A stretch of 60,358 bases of DNA. Origin: Planctomycetaceae bacterium. Its GTDB lineage: Bacteria > Planctomycetota > Planctomycetia > Planctomycetales > Planctomycetaceae. This document shows, piece after piece, positions 40,450 to 48,995 of this stretch; positions within the stretch are counted from its first letter, which is position 1, and every line of letters starts with the position of its first letter. The position numbers and the translations under genes are program-made. Where the stretch lies: NCBI GenBank assembly GCA_021732845.1, contig JAKFUF010000032.1, positions 1 through 60,358 of the forward strand, written 5' to 3'. The notes beneath the pieces were generated by a model. It saw only the letters and a program-made list of their open reading frames with translations, searched no databases and was not told the origin of the DNA.

Positions 40450-41727
40450 ATGATGGAGGGTGACGAACTGTTGCCGAAGGTGGATCAGGCGAATTCCACG
40501 CGGGTTGGGCAGGGGACCGATCCGTTTCGGACCCGGCCGCCGGACGCGGAGGGAACACCGGACGGGGCTGCGGGCATCGCGTCCGCCATGCCGGAGCAGA
40601 TCGGACGATACCAGGTGCTGCGGCTGTTGGGGGAAGGGGCCTTTGGGCGGGTGTTTCTGGCCCGCGATGACGAGCTGCAACGGGATGTGGCGATCAAGGT
40701 GCCGCAGCCGGGGCGCGTGGCTCGGCCCGAGGATCTGGCGCAGTATGTCGCCGAAGCCCGGACGCTGGCACAGTTGGAGCATCCGGGCATCGTGCCGGTG
40801 TTCGATGTGGGGCGGACTCCGGACGGGTTGTGCTACGTTGTCTCCCGGTACGTCGAGGGAGCTAATCTGGCGGCGAGGCTCAAGGGGCCGCGCCTCAGTC
40901 TGGGGGACTCACTGTCGCTGACGGTGGACGTGGCCGAGGCGCTGGGGCATGCGCATGCGAAGGGGCTGGTCCATCGGGACGTGAAGCCCGCCAACATCCT
41001 GTTGGATACAACAGGCAAGCCGATCCTGGCGGATTTCGGGCTCGCGCTGCGGGAAGAGGATTTCGGCACGGGCGAGACGCTGACCGGGACGCCGGCCTAC
41101 ATGAGCCCCGAGCAGGCGCGGGGCGAAGGGCATCGGGTGGATGCCCGGTCGGACCTGTTCAGCCTGGGCGTGGTGCTGTTTGAGATGCTGACCGGTCGGC
41201 TGCCGTTCCAAGGCTCCACGATCTCGGCCCTGATCGACAAGATCGCCACCGCCGATGCCCCGTCGCCCCGGCAGTTTGAGCCCGCCCTGCCGGCGGAAGC
41301 CGAACGGATCTGCCTCAAGGCGCTGGCCCGCCGCGCCTCCGACCGCTATGCCACGGCGCATGACTTGGTGGACGACCTCCGGCATCTTTTAGCGGACCAG
41401 ACCCATAAGGCGCTGCCCGAAGCCACGGCGTCGACGAGCCAGCCGATCGTCATCAAGGATTCCGCCCCGACACCCGTGGCTCAGCCTCGCGTGGTCCCCA
41501 AGGGGCTGCGGTCGTTTGATGCCGGCGATGCCGATTTCTTTCTCGACTTGCTTCCCGGCCCCCGCGACCGGGATGGCTTGCCTGAAAGCCTGCGGTTCTG
41601 GAAATCTAGGATCGAACAGCCCGACCCGGCGCAGTCGTTTGCCGTGGGGCTGATCTATGGCCCGTCCGGCTGCGGAAAGTCATCGCTGATGAAAGTCGGC
41701 TTGCTGCCACGGCTCAGCCCGGATTGA
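40450..41727 (+). CDS. Ser/Thr protein kinase, truncated inside a STAND NTPase domain
   Basis: 425 residues. The N-terminal ~50 residues are disordered. The kinase domain is complete: Gly-loop LLGEGAFGRVFL (59-70), Lys83 in VAIKVP, catalytic Asp177 in HRDVKPAN, metal Asp195 in DFGLA and TPAYMSPEQAR. A linker leads to GLRSFDAGDADFFLDLLPGP and the Walker A motif GPSGCGKSSLM (404-414), the start of the nSTAND1-like NTPase seen in larger planctomycete kinases. The chain stops 11 residues after that (LLPRLSPD), so the NTPase and any WD40 or TPR tail are missing. The kinase may still work. It is tail to tail with a second kinase. The frame beyond the stop shows no continuation. Confidence 0.85.
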   Translation: MMEGDELLPKVDQANSTRVGQGTDPFRTRPPDAEGTPDGAAGIASAMPEQIGRYQVLRLLGEGAFGRVFLARDDELQRDVAIKVPQPGRVARPEDLAQYVAEARTLAQLEHPGIVPVFDVGRTPDGLCYVVSRYVEGANLAARLKGPRLSLGDSLSLTVDVAEALGHAHAKGLVHRDVKPANILLDTTGKPILADFGLALREEDFGTGETLTGTPAYMSPEQARGEGHRVDARSDLFSLGVVLFEMLTGRLPFQGSTISALIDKIATADAPSPRQFEPALPAEAERICLKALARRASDRYATAHDLVDDLRHLLADQTHKALPEATASTSQPIVIKDSAPTPVAQPRVVPKGLRSFDAGDADFFLDLLPGPRDRDGLPESLRFWKSRIEQPDPAQSFAVGLIYGPSGCGKSSLMKVGLLPRLSPD

Positions 41728-41795
41728 GTCACGCTGGTCCCGCTGAGCCGGGCCTCCGACTCGCGTGGCAATGTCCAGATGTTCGGCAAATCTGT

Positions 41796-44700
41796 TCATT
41801 CAAGCAGCGTCGGCAATCGATTGACATCCCAAACTCGAACGCCGTCCGGATGAGAATAAATGCCGAGGCGGCGGCCATCAGCGGACAGAAACGCACGCTG
41901 GAGATTGAATTGTTCATGGGAGTAGGACCGAATCGGCCGGCCAGTCGCCAGATCCCAGACACGCACAGCCTGATTTCCCGAAACCGTGGTCACCTGGCCC
42001 GGTCCGGGACCTACTGCGACCGCACGAATCAATCCCCTCGGCTCCACGATTTCTTGCTCGACCTTGCCAGATTCAACGTCAATGATTTGTACTTTTGACG
42101 GATCAAGCGTTTCCCACACGCCTTGTTGGGCAGGACCAATGCGAATGATTTTTCTCCCGTCGGCACTGAGCCGTTGCGGCAGAATTGCGCCGGGAAGATT
42201 ATTTGGAATGAGGTTTATGACACGGGAGCTTTGCACATCAAAGACCGCCGTCTCCTTGGTCGGATATCGACTGCCCATGATTCGCTGACCATCCGAGGCG
42301 AAGACAAGATCCACATGACAGCCTTCAATGGCGGTGCGCTTTTCGCCGGTTTCGGCACTCCAGAGATTGACCGTCTTCTCCTTCCAACTCGCCGAGGCCA
42401 CCAAAGTGCCGTCGGCTGACACAGCCACGCTGGAGACCGGTTGCGAATGCCCTCGAAAGACACACCGCACTTTGCCGAGCCTCAAATCCCAGACCACAAC
42501 TTCGCCTGGTCCGTCCTTGCCGGAGACCGTCCAGATTTCCTGCTTGGTTTGCTGGTCATAGGTCGACGTTGTCTGCTGAACGGGTCCATTTGCCGCCGCC
42601 ACGACAAGCCCAGCGTCGCCGACGGCCAATGCGGTCACGTACTCTGTGACTGGCAAGTCGCGGGGGATGGAACCCGTGCCATCGAAAACGGTGATACCGC
42701 TGGTGCCGTTGGGCACAAGATAGGCAGACAGATCGGCCGTCATCACCGAGCGCCTGTCATCGGGGGCCTGGAACTGAGCCAGCGGTCGCAGAAGACGGGG
42801 CAGCATGTCGTTGACATTCCGTCCAGGAGCCGCTTCCCGAAGCGGGTGGCGGAACCCTTCGGGAGCGGACTCAAAAGGACTCGCGCGCCAAATCCGCAGC
42901 CGCTCGACAGACCCTCCTTGATTCCGATCGTCTCCGCCAGCCGCTAACACACTGCCGTCGCGGCTCATTGAAAGACTGTCGAGACCAAAGGCGCTTTTCA
43001 GCGTCAGCACTTCCAGACCGAGACTGACATCCCACAGCTTCAGCGTGTGATCGGAGGAGGCCGTCAGCAGACGCCGCCCGTCGGGTGTGAACCTCACGGC
43101 ATTGACCTCCGCGGCATGCCCCTCGAGACGCAGTCGTTGCTCTCCCGTATTCGCATCCCAAACCAGCACCTCGTGCGGATTCGTTGGCGACGAGGTGTCG
43201 GATGATCGCCCAGCGCATGCGGCAACAAGCATTCCATCCGGGCTCCAGGCGACCGAAGTTGCCCCTTCGAAGAGTCCCTCAAGTTCGCGCCTTCGCGTCC
43301 ATGTTTCAACATCCCAAATGGTGACCTTGCCATGCGGCGCTCCATTGATCCCCGCATAGTTTTTGCCACCGGTGACAAGTCGTTTACCGTCGGCACTGAA
43401 TGCGGCACAAGAGAACGTGCTGTCTCGCATTATAGCGTTGAAGCGCACTTTTCCCGTTAGCGCATCGCACACCTTTACTGATTGGCTGGCGGCAAGTATG
43501 ACCAGACGATCGTCAGGACTGAAGGATATGTCACGGGCCGGGCCTGCACTCACATCAAGGGCCACTACTTTTTGTCCCGTTGCCACGTCCCATATCCAGT
43601 TGCTGCTGCCGCCTGCGACGCGTTTACCATTGTGACTGAATGCTACTCCAAGCGCCTGAGGCCAATGCAGGTCCCCCATCGGCTCGCGGACAAGTCGCCC
43701 GTTGATCGTGTCCCGAACGTGGACTCGTCCATCACTGTGGGCCACAAAACGCCCATCCGGACTTACCGCAACCGGCCCGGCACCACGTAACGTCGATTCC
43801 GTCTGAAGCCGTTCAAAGTCACAGATTGTTACGCTACTGGCCTTGTAACACCACGCAAGGCGACGCCCGTCGGGGCTGAAGGAAAGGCGGCTGGCCTGTC
43901 CGATCGCACCGCGCAGACGGAGGACCTGTTGGCCTGTTTCTACCTCCCACAGGCGTACCGTTTCGTTCGAGGGTTCATTGGGGCCCTTCGCTGATCCAGA
44001 TGAGTCTTCCGTCGCCATCAAGCTCCCATCCGGGCTAAAGGCGATGGCTCCGATGAGTCCATCGTTCCACTCCATTCCGAGATAATCGTCAATTGAGCCC
44101 TGCTGGGAAATGGTCCGCTTGGCGGTGCCTGTGTTGACATCCCAGAACACGAGGCTGTCGCCATCGCTGCTTGCCAGCAGGTCTCCGCGAGGGCTGAAAG
44201 CCAGTGCTTTGACCTTCCCCGGTTGCTTGAACTGTGCGAGTCTGTCGCCATTCGAAGTGTCCCACAAGAAAAGCTCGTCCGCAGTCTCGCTGGCAGTCGC
44301 GATACGACGACCATCCGGACTGAATGAAACATCAACAACGCGATCGAGATGACCAGAAAAGCGGCAGACTTCCTTACGAGTCTCGACATCCCACAAAAAC
44401 ACTGCAAATCCCTTCTCATCGCGGCTCCCCACCGCCAGCCGACTTCTGTCCGGGCTAAAGACCAGCGCTTGTTGGAGCTCGCCGCCGTTCGGGAGCGTTC
44501 CCTGGACTCGGCCAGACGCCATCTCACGAATCGCAATCGCCCCATTATATTTTTCCGGGGATGCGAAAAGTTGGCCATCGGCGCTGATCGCGAATGGTTT
44601 AAAAACCTCGGTGTGACTGCCAACGATCTCCCCCGAAGAGCTGTCCCATAGCACTAACTCGCCTTCATCTTCGGAGTTTACCATGCCATTCGAGCGAAAC

Positions 44701-46211
44701 GCGGCGACATCCGGTATGCCGGGAAGCAGTGTGGCATGACTCACGGCGGGTATCAAAAAGACCTTCGCCTTGGAAGCGTCAAGCCGCTTGGGTGCCGCAA
44801 GGAACCGCAGTTCGGCTCGGGTCCGCCGACGAAGTGCATTCCATTCCCAACTGCGAAGTTCGGGGTCCATCGAAGCCAGTCGATTGTCTGCTGCGCTGAA
44901 GTCGCCGGCATCAATCATTCGCTCGACAACTGCCACGCTTTGGGCGTAGCCGATCGCCTTGGAAAGTTCAACGGCGTTATCACGAGCTTTCGTCGCCTGT
45001 CTTGTGACCTGGCTGGCCATCATGAGGATTGTCGCCGAAACCACACCCAGGACCAGCAGGGCGGCAGGCAGTGGATTGCGCCGGATCCATTTCCAGCATC
45101 GCTCGGCCACGCCGGCGGGCCGCGCCAAGATCGTCTCGCCGTTGTGCCACCGATCCAGGTCAGCCGCGAAATCCGCCGCCGAGCCATACCTTCGCTCCCG
45201 ATCCTTCGCCAGACACTTCAGGCAGATCGTTTGCAGGTCCCGGTCCACCGCCGGATTCAATTTTCGCGGCGTCTCCGGGGCCTGATTCAGAACCTGCAGA
45301 ACCGTGTTCAGCGGCGTCTCGGCGCGAAACGGCGGCCTGCCGGTCAGCGCTTCATAGAGGATTGCACCCAGCCCGTAGACATCGACCGCGGTGGTGAGCC
45401 CCTTTTCCATGCGGGCCTGTTCCGGGGACATGTAGCTTGGCGTGCCGACGATGATTCCAGTGCATGTCTGGGATTCGTTCCCTTCCATCCGCTTTGCCAA
45501 ACCAAAATCAGTGACGAGAGGTTCGCCGGATCCATCAATGAGGATGTTCCCCGGTTTCAGATCGCGGTGCAGGATCCCGCGTTGATGGGCGTGATGCACC
45601 GCGCGGGCGACCTTCGCAATCAGCACCACAGCGTTTCTAAGGCTCTCCCGGCTTCTGGACGGCCATCCCCAATCCTTCGCCGACTTCGACAGATTCGTGC
45701 CCTCAATGAATTTCATGCTGAAATAATGCTGGCCCCCGTGCGCGCCGACTTCATAGATCGGCACGATGTTCGGGTGGTCCAGATTGGCGGCCGCTTCGGC
45801 CTCCCTCTGAAAGCGCTCGATGCTGTCGTCCCCCGCAAGTTGGCCGGCCAGGATCATCTTCAGCGCCACGGTGCGGTTGAGACTGACCTGCCGGGCCTTG
45901 TACACGACCCCCATCCCGCCCCGGGCGATCTCCGCCAGCACCTCGTAATCGCCGAAATAGTGGATTGTCTCGCCCGCCACCGTGCCGCCCGCTGGCCCAA
46001 CAACTGTCGGGGCCTCGGCCCGGTCCATCAAATCACGGTTACGGAAAAACGCACGCAGGTCGTCGGCGAGGTCCGGATGTGAAGCCACCAGTTCTTCCCG
46101 GTCATGAGGCACTCCCTTCTCCACCAATTGCAGATGCTCGGCGAGGATTTGCCCCAGCTTCTCCTGGCGGGATGAATCAGGGAGCGGAGGGAGCGGATGA
46201 CTGTCGGACAT
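41796..46211 (-). CDS. Transmembrane Ser/Thr protein kinase with WD40 repeats
   Basis: A 1471-residue protein. An N-terminal helical region (1-80) precedes the kinase domain: Gly-loop IARGGMGVVYKARQ, Lys118 (VALKMI), catalytic Asp217 (HRDLKPGN), Asp235 (DFGLA) and TPSYMSPEQAR. One membrane helix follows at 382-400 (PAALLVLGVVSATILMMAS). The remaining ~1000 residues are WD40-type repeats with many FSPDGRR and LWD/IWDV motifs, enough for two propellers. By analogy the kinase is cytoplasmic and the propellers sit on the other side of the membrane as sensors or binding platforms. The target is unknown. It is typical of planctomycete genomes. Several antisense frames here are shadows. Confidence 0.92.
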   Translation of the reverse strand: MSDSHPLPPLPDSSRQEKLGQILAEHLQLVEKGVPHDREELVASHPDLADDLRAFFRNRDLMDRAEAPTVVGPAGGTVAGETIHYFGDYEVLAEIARGGMGVVYKARQVSLNRTVALKMILAGQLAGDDSIERFQREAEAAANLDHPNIVPIYEVGAHGGQHYFSMKFIEGTNLSKSAKDWGWPSRSRESLRNAVVLIAKVARAVHHAHQRGILHRDLKPGNILIDGSGEPLVTDFGLAKRMEGNESQTCTGIIVGTPSYMSPEQARMEKGLTTAVDVYGLGAILYEALTGRPPFRAETPLNTVLQVLNQAPETPRKLNPAVDRDLQTICLKCLAKDRERRYGSAADFAADLDRWHNGETILARPAGVAERCWKWIRRNPLPAALLVLGVVSATILMMASQVTRQATKARDNAVELSKAIGYAQSVAVVERMIDAGDFSAADNRLASMDPELRSWEWNALRRRTRAELRFLAAPKRLDASKAKVFLIPAVSHATLLPGIPDVAAFRSNGMVNSEDEGELVLWDSSSGEIVGSHTEVFKPFAISADGQLFASPEKYNGAIAIREMASGRVQGTLPNGGELQQALVFSPDRSRLAVGSRDEKGFAVFLWDVETRKEVCRFSGHLDRVVDVSFSPDGRRIATASETADELFLWDTSNGDRLAQFKQPGKVKALAFSPRGDLLASSDGDSLVFWDVNTGTAKRTISQQGSIDDYLGMEWNDGLIGAIAFSPDGSLMATEDSSGSAKGPNEPSNETVRLWEVETGQQVLRLRGAIGQASRLSFSPDGRRLAWCYKASSVTICDFERLQTESTLRGAGPVAVSPDGRFVAHSDGRVHVRDTINGRLVREPMGDLHWPQALGVAFSHNGKRVAGGSSNWIWDVATGQKVVALDVSAGPARDISFSPDDRLVILAASQSVKVCDALTGKVRFNAIMRDSTFSCAAFSADGKRLVTGGKNYAGINGAPHGKVTIWDVETWTRRRELEGLFEGATSVAWSPDGMLVAACAGRSSDTSSPTNPHEVLVWDANTGEQRLRLEGHAAEVNAVRFTPDGRRLLTASSDHTLKLWDVSLGLEVLTLKSAFGLDSLSMSRDGSVLAAGGDDRNQGGSVERLRIWRASPFESAPEGFRHPLREAAPGRNVNDMLPRLLRPLAQFQAPDDRRSVMTADLSAYLVPNGTSGITVFDGTGSIPRDLPVTEYVTALAVGDAGLVVAAANGPVQQTTSTYDQQTKQEIWTVSGKDGPGEVVVWDLRLGKVRCVFRGHSQPVSSVAVSADGTLVASASWKEKTVNLWSAETGEKRTAIEGCHVDLVFASDGQRIMGSRYPTKETAVFDVQSSRVINLIPNNLPGAILPQRLSADGRKIIRIGPAQQGVWETLDPSKVQIIDVESGKVEQEIVEPRGLIRAVAVGPGPGQVTTVSGNQAVRVWDLATGRPIRSYSHEQFNLQRAFLSADGRRLGIYSHPDGVRVWDVNRLPTLLE

Positions 46212-46515
46212 GGGGCATCTCCCATTGCTTCCGCGGCAACACCGAAGCGCGGTCTGACCTCATGGCGACTGCGGAAAGTGCCAAAGCTTTGTCAATCAAT
46301 GGAATAGCATCAGCCGCCAAGTGGTGTCAACGAATGGAAGCTCCCCGGCCTCCCCGGCCCCGTGACCCCGTGACACTCGGATCATCACGGCTGCCAAAGA
46401 CGCTCTTCTTCAACCGGCGAGTTATTTAATCGGCGAAAGGAAGCCGCGTCTGACCGTTGCCGTGGGTTTGGCGAGAGCGCGGACCGCTCCAGGATTGGTC
46501 GGCGTTTATATAACT

Positions 46516-46619
46516 CAGCCACGTACGAGCGCGACCTGTTGATTGAGTTCCGAGTTTGGCAGTTGATGGATGAGGTCCTTCAACTTTGCCTGGGCTTCTT
46601 CGATGGTCACAGTGGTCAT
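46516..46619 (-). pseudogene. Antitoxin-like remnant (Phd/YefM type)
   Basis: From an ATG at 46619 the minus strand reads MTTVTIEEAQAKLKDLIHQL, then PNSELNQQVALVRG and a stop. The first 20 residues match the start of many Phd/YefM antitoxins (MTTVTLEEAQA...LIDQL). The usual continuation (ITRNGxPVARL...) is not found in frame. Downstream, another frame reads LAKPTATVRRG, which could be a leftover of the C-terminus. No toxin gene is seen. I take it for a decayed antitoxin. Confidence 0.5.
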
Positions 46620-46709
46620 GCGGCGAGGTCACGCATGGACAGAGACTCATTCTGGGCGATCTGCGACGACTATCTGAGCCACACGCCTGGCGAAACAAAT
46701 CGCAACCTC

Positions 46710-46767
46710 GGGACGCCTGAAAGGGGCCGGGACGCCTGAAAGGGGCTGTGGGACGCCTGAAAGGGGC
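46710..46767 (+). repeat. Three copies of an 18-mer upstream of the HUH gene
   Basis: GGGACGCCTGAAAGGGGC occurs at 46710-46727, 46729-46746 and 46750-46767, with spacers of 1 and 3 bp. All three copies are identical and lie 87-144 bp before the start of the HUH protein. They might be the repeats such a protein recognises. Confidence 0.85.
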
Positions 46768-46853
46768 CACCCATTGTTTGTTGACTTTCCAAGGAATCGG
46801 CAGTAATCTGCCTCAAAGATTTGCAGTCTGTCGTCCCACGGTAGGATGCTCTC

Positions 46854-47987
46854 ATGCCCCGCTTGCCGCGTGCGATGGTTGTCGATCCCGTGGATGTCGG
46901 CGTGTACCACTGCATCAGCCGGTGCGTGCGGCGGGCGTTTTTGTGCGGGGTCGACGCGGTGTCGGGCAAGTCGTTCGAGCACCGCCGGCAGTGGATCCAG
47001 GACCGGATGCGGTGGCTCGCGGGGATCTTTGGCATCGACGTGCTGGCCTTCGCGGTCATGAGCAATCATCTGCACATCGTTTTGCGGAACCGGCCGGATG
47101 TGATCGCCGGCTGGTCCGATGACGAAGTCGCCCAACGCTGGTGGCGTTTGTTTCCGTTGCGGCGCGAGGCCGATGGTTCGCCCGCCGAGCCAGAGGATCA
47201 CGAACTGCAAATGCTCGTGGCTCGGGTCGAAGTCCTGCGGGCGCGGCTGGCGGATGTCTCGTGGTTCATGCGGTGCCTGTCGGAGGGGATCGCCCGCCGG
47301 GCCAACCGCGAGGACGACTGCACCGGCCGGTTTTGGGAGGGCCGCTACAAGTGCCAGCCACTGCTCGACGAGGCGGCGATCGTCGCCTGCATGGCGTATG
47401 TCGACCTCAACCCGATCCGCGCAGGGATTGCCGCCACGCCGGAGACCAGCCCGTTCACGTCGGCATATGAACGCATTCACGCCGAACTTTCCACACCGCT
47501 TCCCCAGCCCAGCGTGACTCAAACCGGCAGTGCCCAAGAGACGGACACGAGAACACCGGCCAACTCTTCAGCCACACGCAAAACCAAAACCACCGCACGT
47601 TCGGCAGCACAGCCAATGCGGCGCGATGACTGGCTCGCGCCGCTGGAACTGGCTCCGACACATGCAGAAGAACAAGCCACGCCGGTGCCACTGGGCCGGG
47701 CCTCGAACCGTGGCTGCCTGCCGCTGACCCAGACCGAATACCTGCAGCTTCTCGACTGGACCGGCCGGCAGATCCGCCGCGACAAGCGCGGGCAGATCCC
47801 TTCCGACCTCGCCCCCATCGTCCTCCGCCTGGGCATCCATCCCGACCAGTGGCTGCACCTGGTTTCGCACTACGGCAAGCTCTTTCGCTCCGCCGCCGGC
47901 CGCCCCGCCAGCCTGGAGGAAGAAGCCACGCGCCGGGAAAAGCGCTGGCTGCAGGGCAGCGCCTCCGCGCGACAGGTCTTCGCGTAG
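46854..47987 (+). CDS. HUH-type (RAYT-like) transposase-family protein
   Basis: 377 residues. The Y1-transposase-like domain has YHCISRCVRR at the start and the HUH motif NHLHIVL (His72, His74). After an insert of about 50 residues comes MRCLSEGIARRANRED, then GRFWEGRYK and VDLNPIRAGI, the RAYT end blocks. In typical RAYTs the first of these reads MRxLxxxYxxxxN and its Tyr is catalytic. Here the matching position is Ile146, so the nucleophile seems lost or moved. A separate C-terminal region (DWTGRQIRRDKRGQIPSDLAP onward) is an extension. By family it would bind and cut single-stranded repeats; activity is unproven. The upstream triple repeat fits. Confidence 0.8.
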   Translation: MPRLPRAMVVDPVDVGVYHCISRCVRRAFLCGVDAVSGKSFEHRRQWIQDRMRWLAGIFGIDVLAFAVMSNHLHIVLRNRPDVIAGWSDDEVAQRWWRLFPLRREADGSPAEPEDHELQMLVARVEVLRARLADVSWFMRCLSEGIARRANREDDCTGRFWEGRYKCQPLLDEAAIVACMAYVDLNPIRAGIAATPETSPFTSAYERIHAELSTPLPQPSVTQTGSAQETDTRTPANSSATRKTKTTARSAAQPMRRDDWLAPLELAPTHAEEQATPVPLGRASNRGCLPLTQTEYLQLLDWTGRQIRRDKRGQIPSDLAPIVLRLGIHPDQWLHLVSHYGKLFRSAAGRPASLEEEATRREKRWLQGSASARQVFA

Positions 47988-48264
47988 TTAGGCGCTGCGG
48001 CAGTCCCGACCCAAATTCCGCATCGCTGTTCGCGCTGACGGTCCGTCCACAGCCGGCCGATGCCGCGGAATTCGGCTGGTCAGAGCACCGTTTCACGACG
48101 ATTCCCCTGACTTCCGCCGGCATCAATAAATTTCAACCATGAACCGCCCTACCGCTAAAATGTGAGTGGCCCTTTTCTTTCTTTCTTTCTAGGACAGCGA
48201 ATGAAGTTGGTGGTGAAGTCGACAGGGCTGGCAAAACGGTGCGGGAATCGTACGGTCATAAATT

Positions 48265-48386
48265 AACCACGAATTTTCACGAATCTTACGAACATCACGA
48301 ATGATCAACTGGCAAGGCTTCGCGGGCGATGGAATCCTGCGCGTTGTTATTCGTGACATTCGTCTTATTCGTGAAAATTCGTGGTT
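48265..48386. repeat. CCACGAAT inverted repeat, 40-bp arms
   Basis: AACCACGAATTTTCACGAAT (48265-48284) is exactly inverted at 48367-48386. The arms extend to about 40 bp each (to 48304 and from 48347) with a few mismatches. The loop of about 42 bases is unrelated. Confidence 0.85.
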
Positions 48387-48507
48387 CCCCCTTCTCGTTG
48401 CCTAAGACCGGCCTTCGGTCAGCATCTTGAAGCGTGCTTTGGGACGGCGGCAAGAATAACTGTCGATTTTTGACGAGCCGCACAGCCAATGAGCCGGAGG
48501 GCCTTAG

Positions 48508-48646
48508 CCCAGCCTTTTGAAGGTGTGAAAACAACGGGAAACTCCGGGCTTTCTGAAGAGTCCGGCCACCTGGATCCAGCGTCGAAAGACGCTAAAGTCC
48601 CGAATTCTCGGTGTTTTTCACGACAATGCACCTTCAAAAGGTTGGG
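48508..48646. repeat. 139-bp inverted-repeat element with inner hairpin
   Basis: CCCAGCCTTTTGAAGGTG (48508-48525) is inverted with one mismatch at 48629-48646, and pairing continues imperfectly inwards (GTGAAAA...CGGG). At the centre, AGCGTC-GAAA-GACGCT (48578-48593) is a perfect hairpin with a GAAA loop. It resembles a small non-autonomous mobile or structured element. Confidence 0.65.
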
Positions 48647-48691
48647 CCTTAGCCCCCGGTTGGAGGATGATCGGAAGACGCCAACGCCACG

Positions 48692-48726
48692 ATCCGGACG
48701 CTAACGCGCGCTAACGCGTTCCGGAT
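48692..48726. repeat. Palindromic element with CGCTAACGCG direct repeat
   Basis: ATCCGGA (48692-48698) and its inverse TCCGGAT (48720-48726) enclose two tandem copies of CGCTAACGCG (48699-48708, 48709-48718). Confidence 0.6.
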
Positions 48727-48995
48727 GATGAATCTGCCCTCAATCGGCGTCCATCCCAAGCAACCTCATCATGTTTTTATTGCCGCGATCCTCAGGACGC
48801 GTTCAAAAACCACACCGTGTTTTGAGTCCAAAACCCCGACTGGCCGCGTGTGGCAGTCGAAGCAGCAGCGGAATCGTTCTTGGACTGGTCCTACGTGGCC
48901 CACCCCTCCGGCAAGACCTGTCGGGTGCAGGCCGTGTTCGGGCATTTGTGATGTCAAGGGCAGGAGGATCGCCGTGCGGAAATGTGGAGGGGCTG

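Larger units (their letters stand above)
46212..46853. other. Accessory intergenic region with antitoxin remnant and triple repeat
   Basis: No intact gene. It holds a short antitoxin-like remnant (minus, 46516-46619) and three copies of an 18-mer (46710-46767) just upstream of the HUH gene. Confidence 0.55.
47988..48995. other. Repeat-rich intergenic region
   Basis: About 1 kb without a convincing gene. It contains a TTTC microsatellite (about 48173-48190), the CCACGAAT inverted repeat (48265-48386), a second inverted repeat with an inner hairpin (48508-48646) and a third palindrome (48692-48726). Confidence 0.6.

Noticed and set aside
46647-47537. 296-codon frame on the minus strand across the repeat and HUH gene
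   Set aside because: Antisense to the HUH-family protein and reads through the triple repeat.
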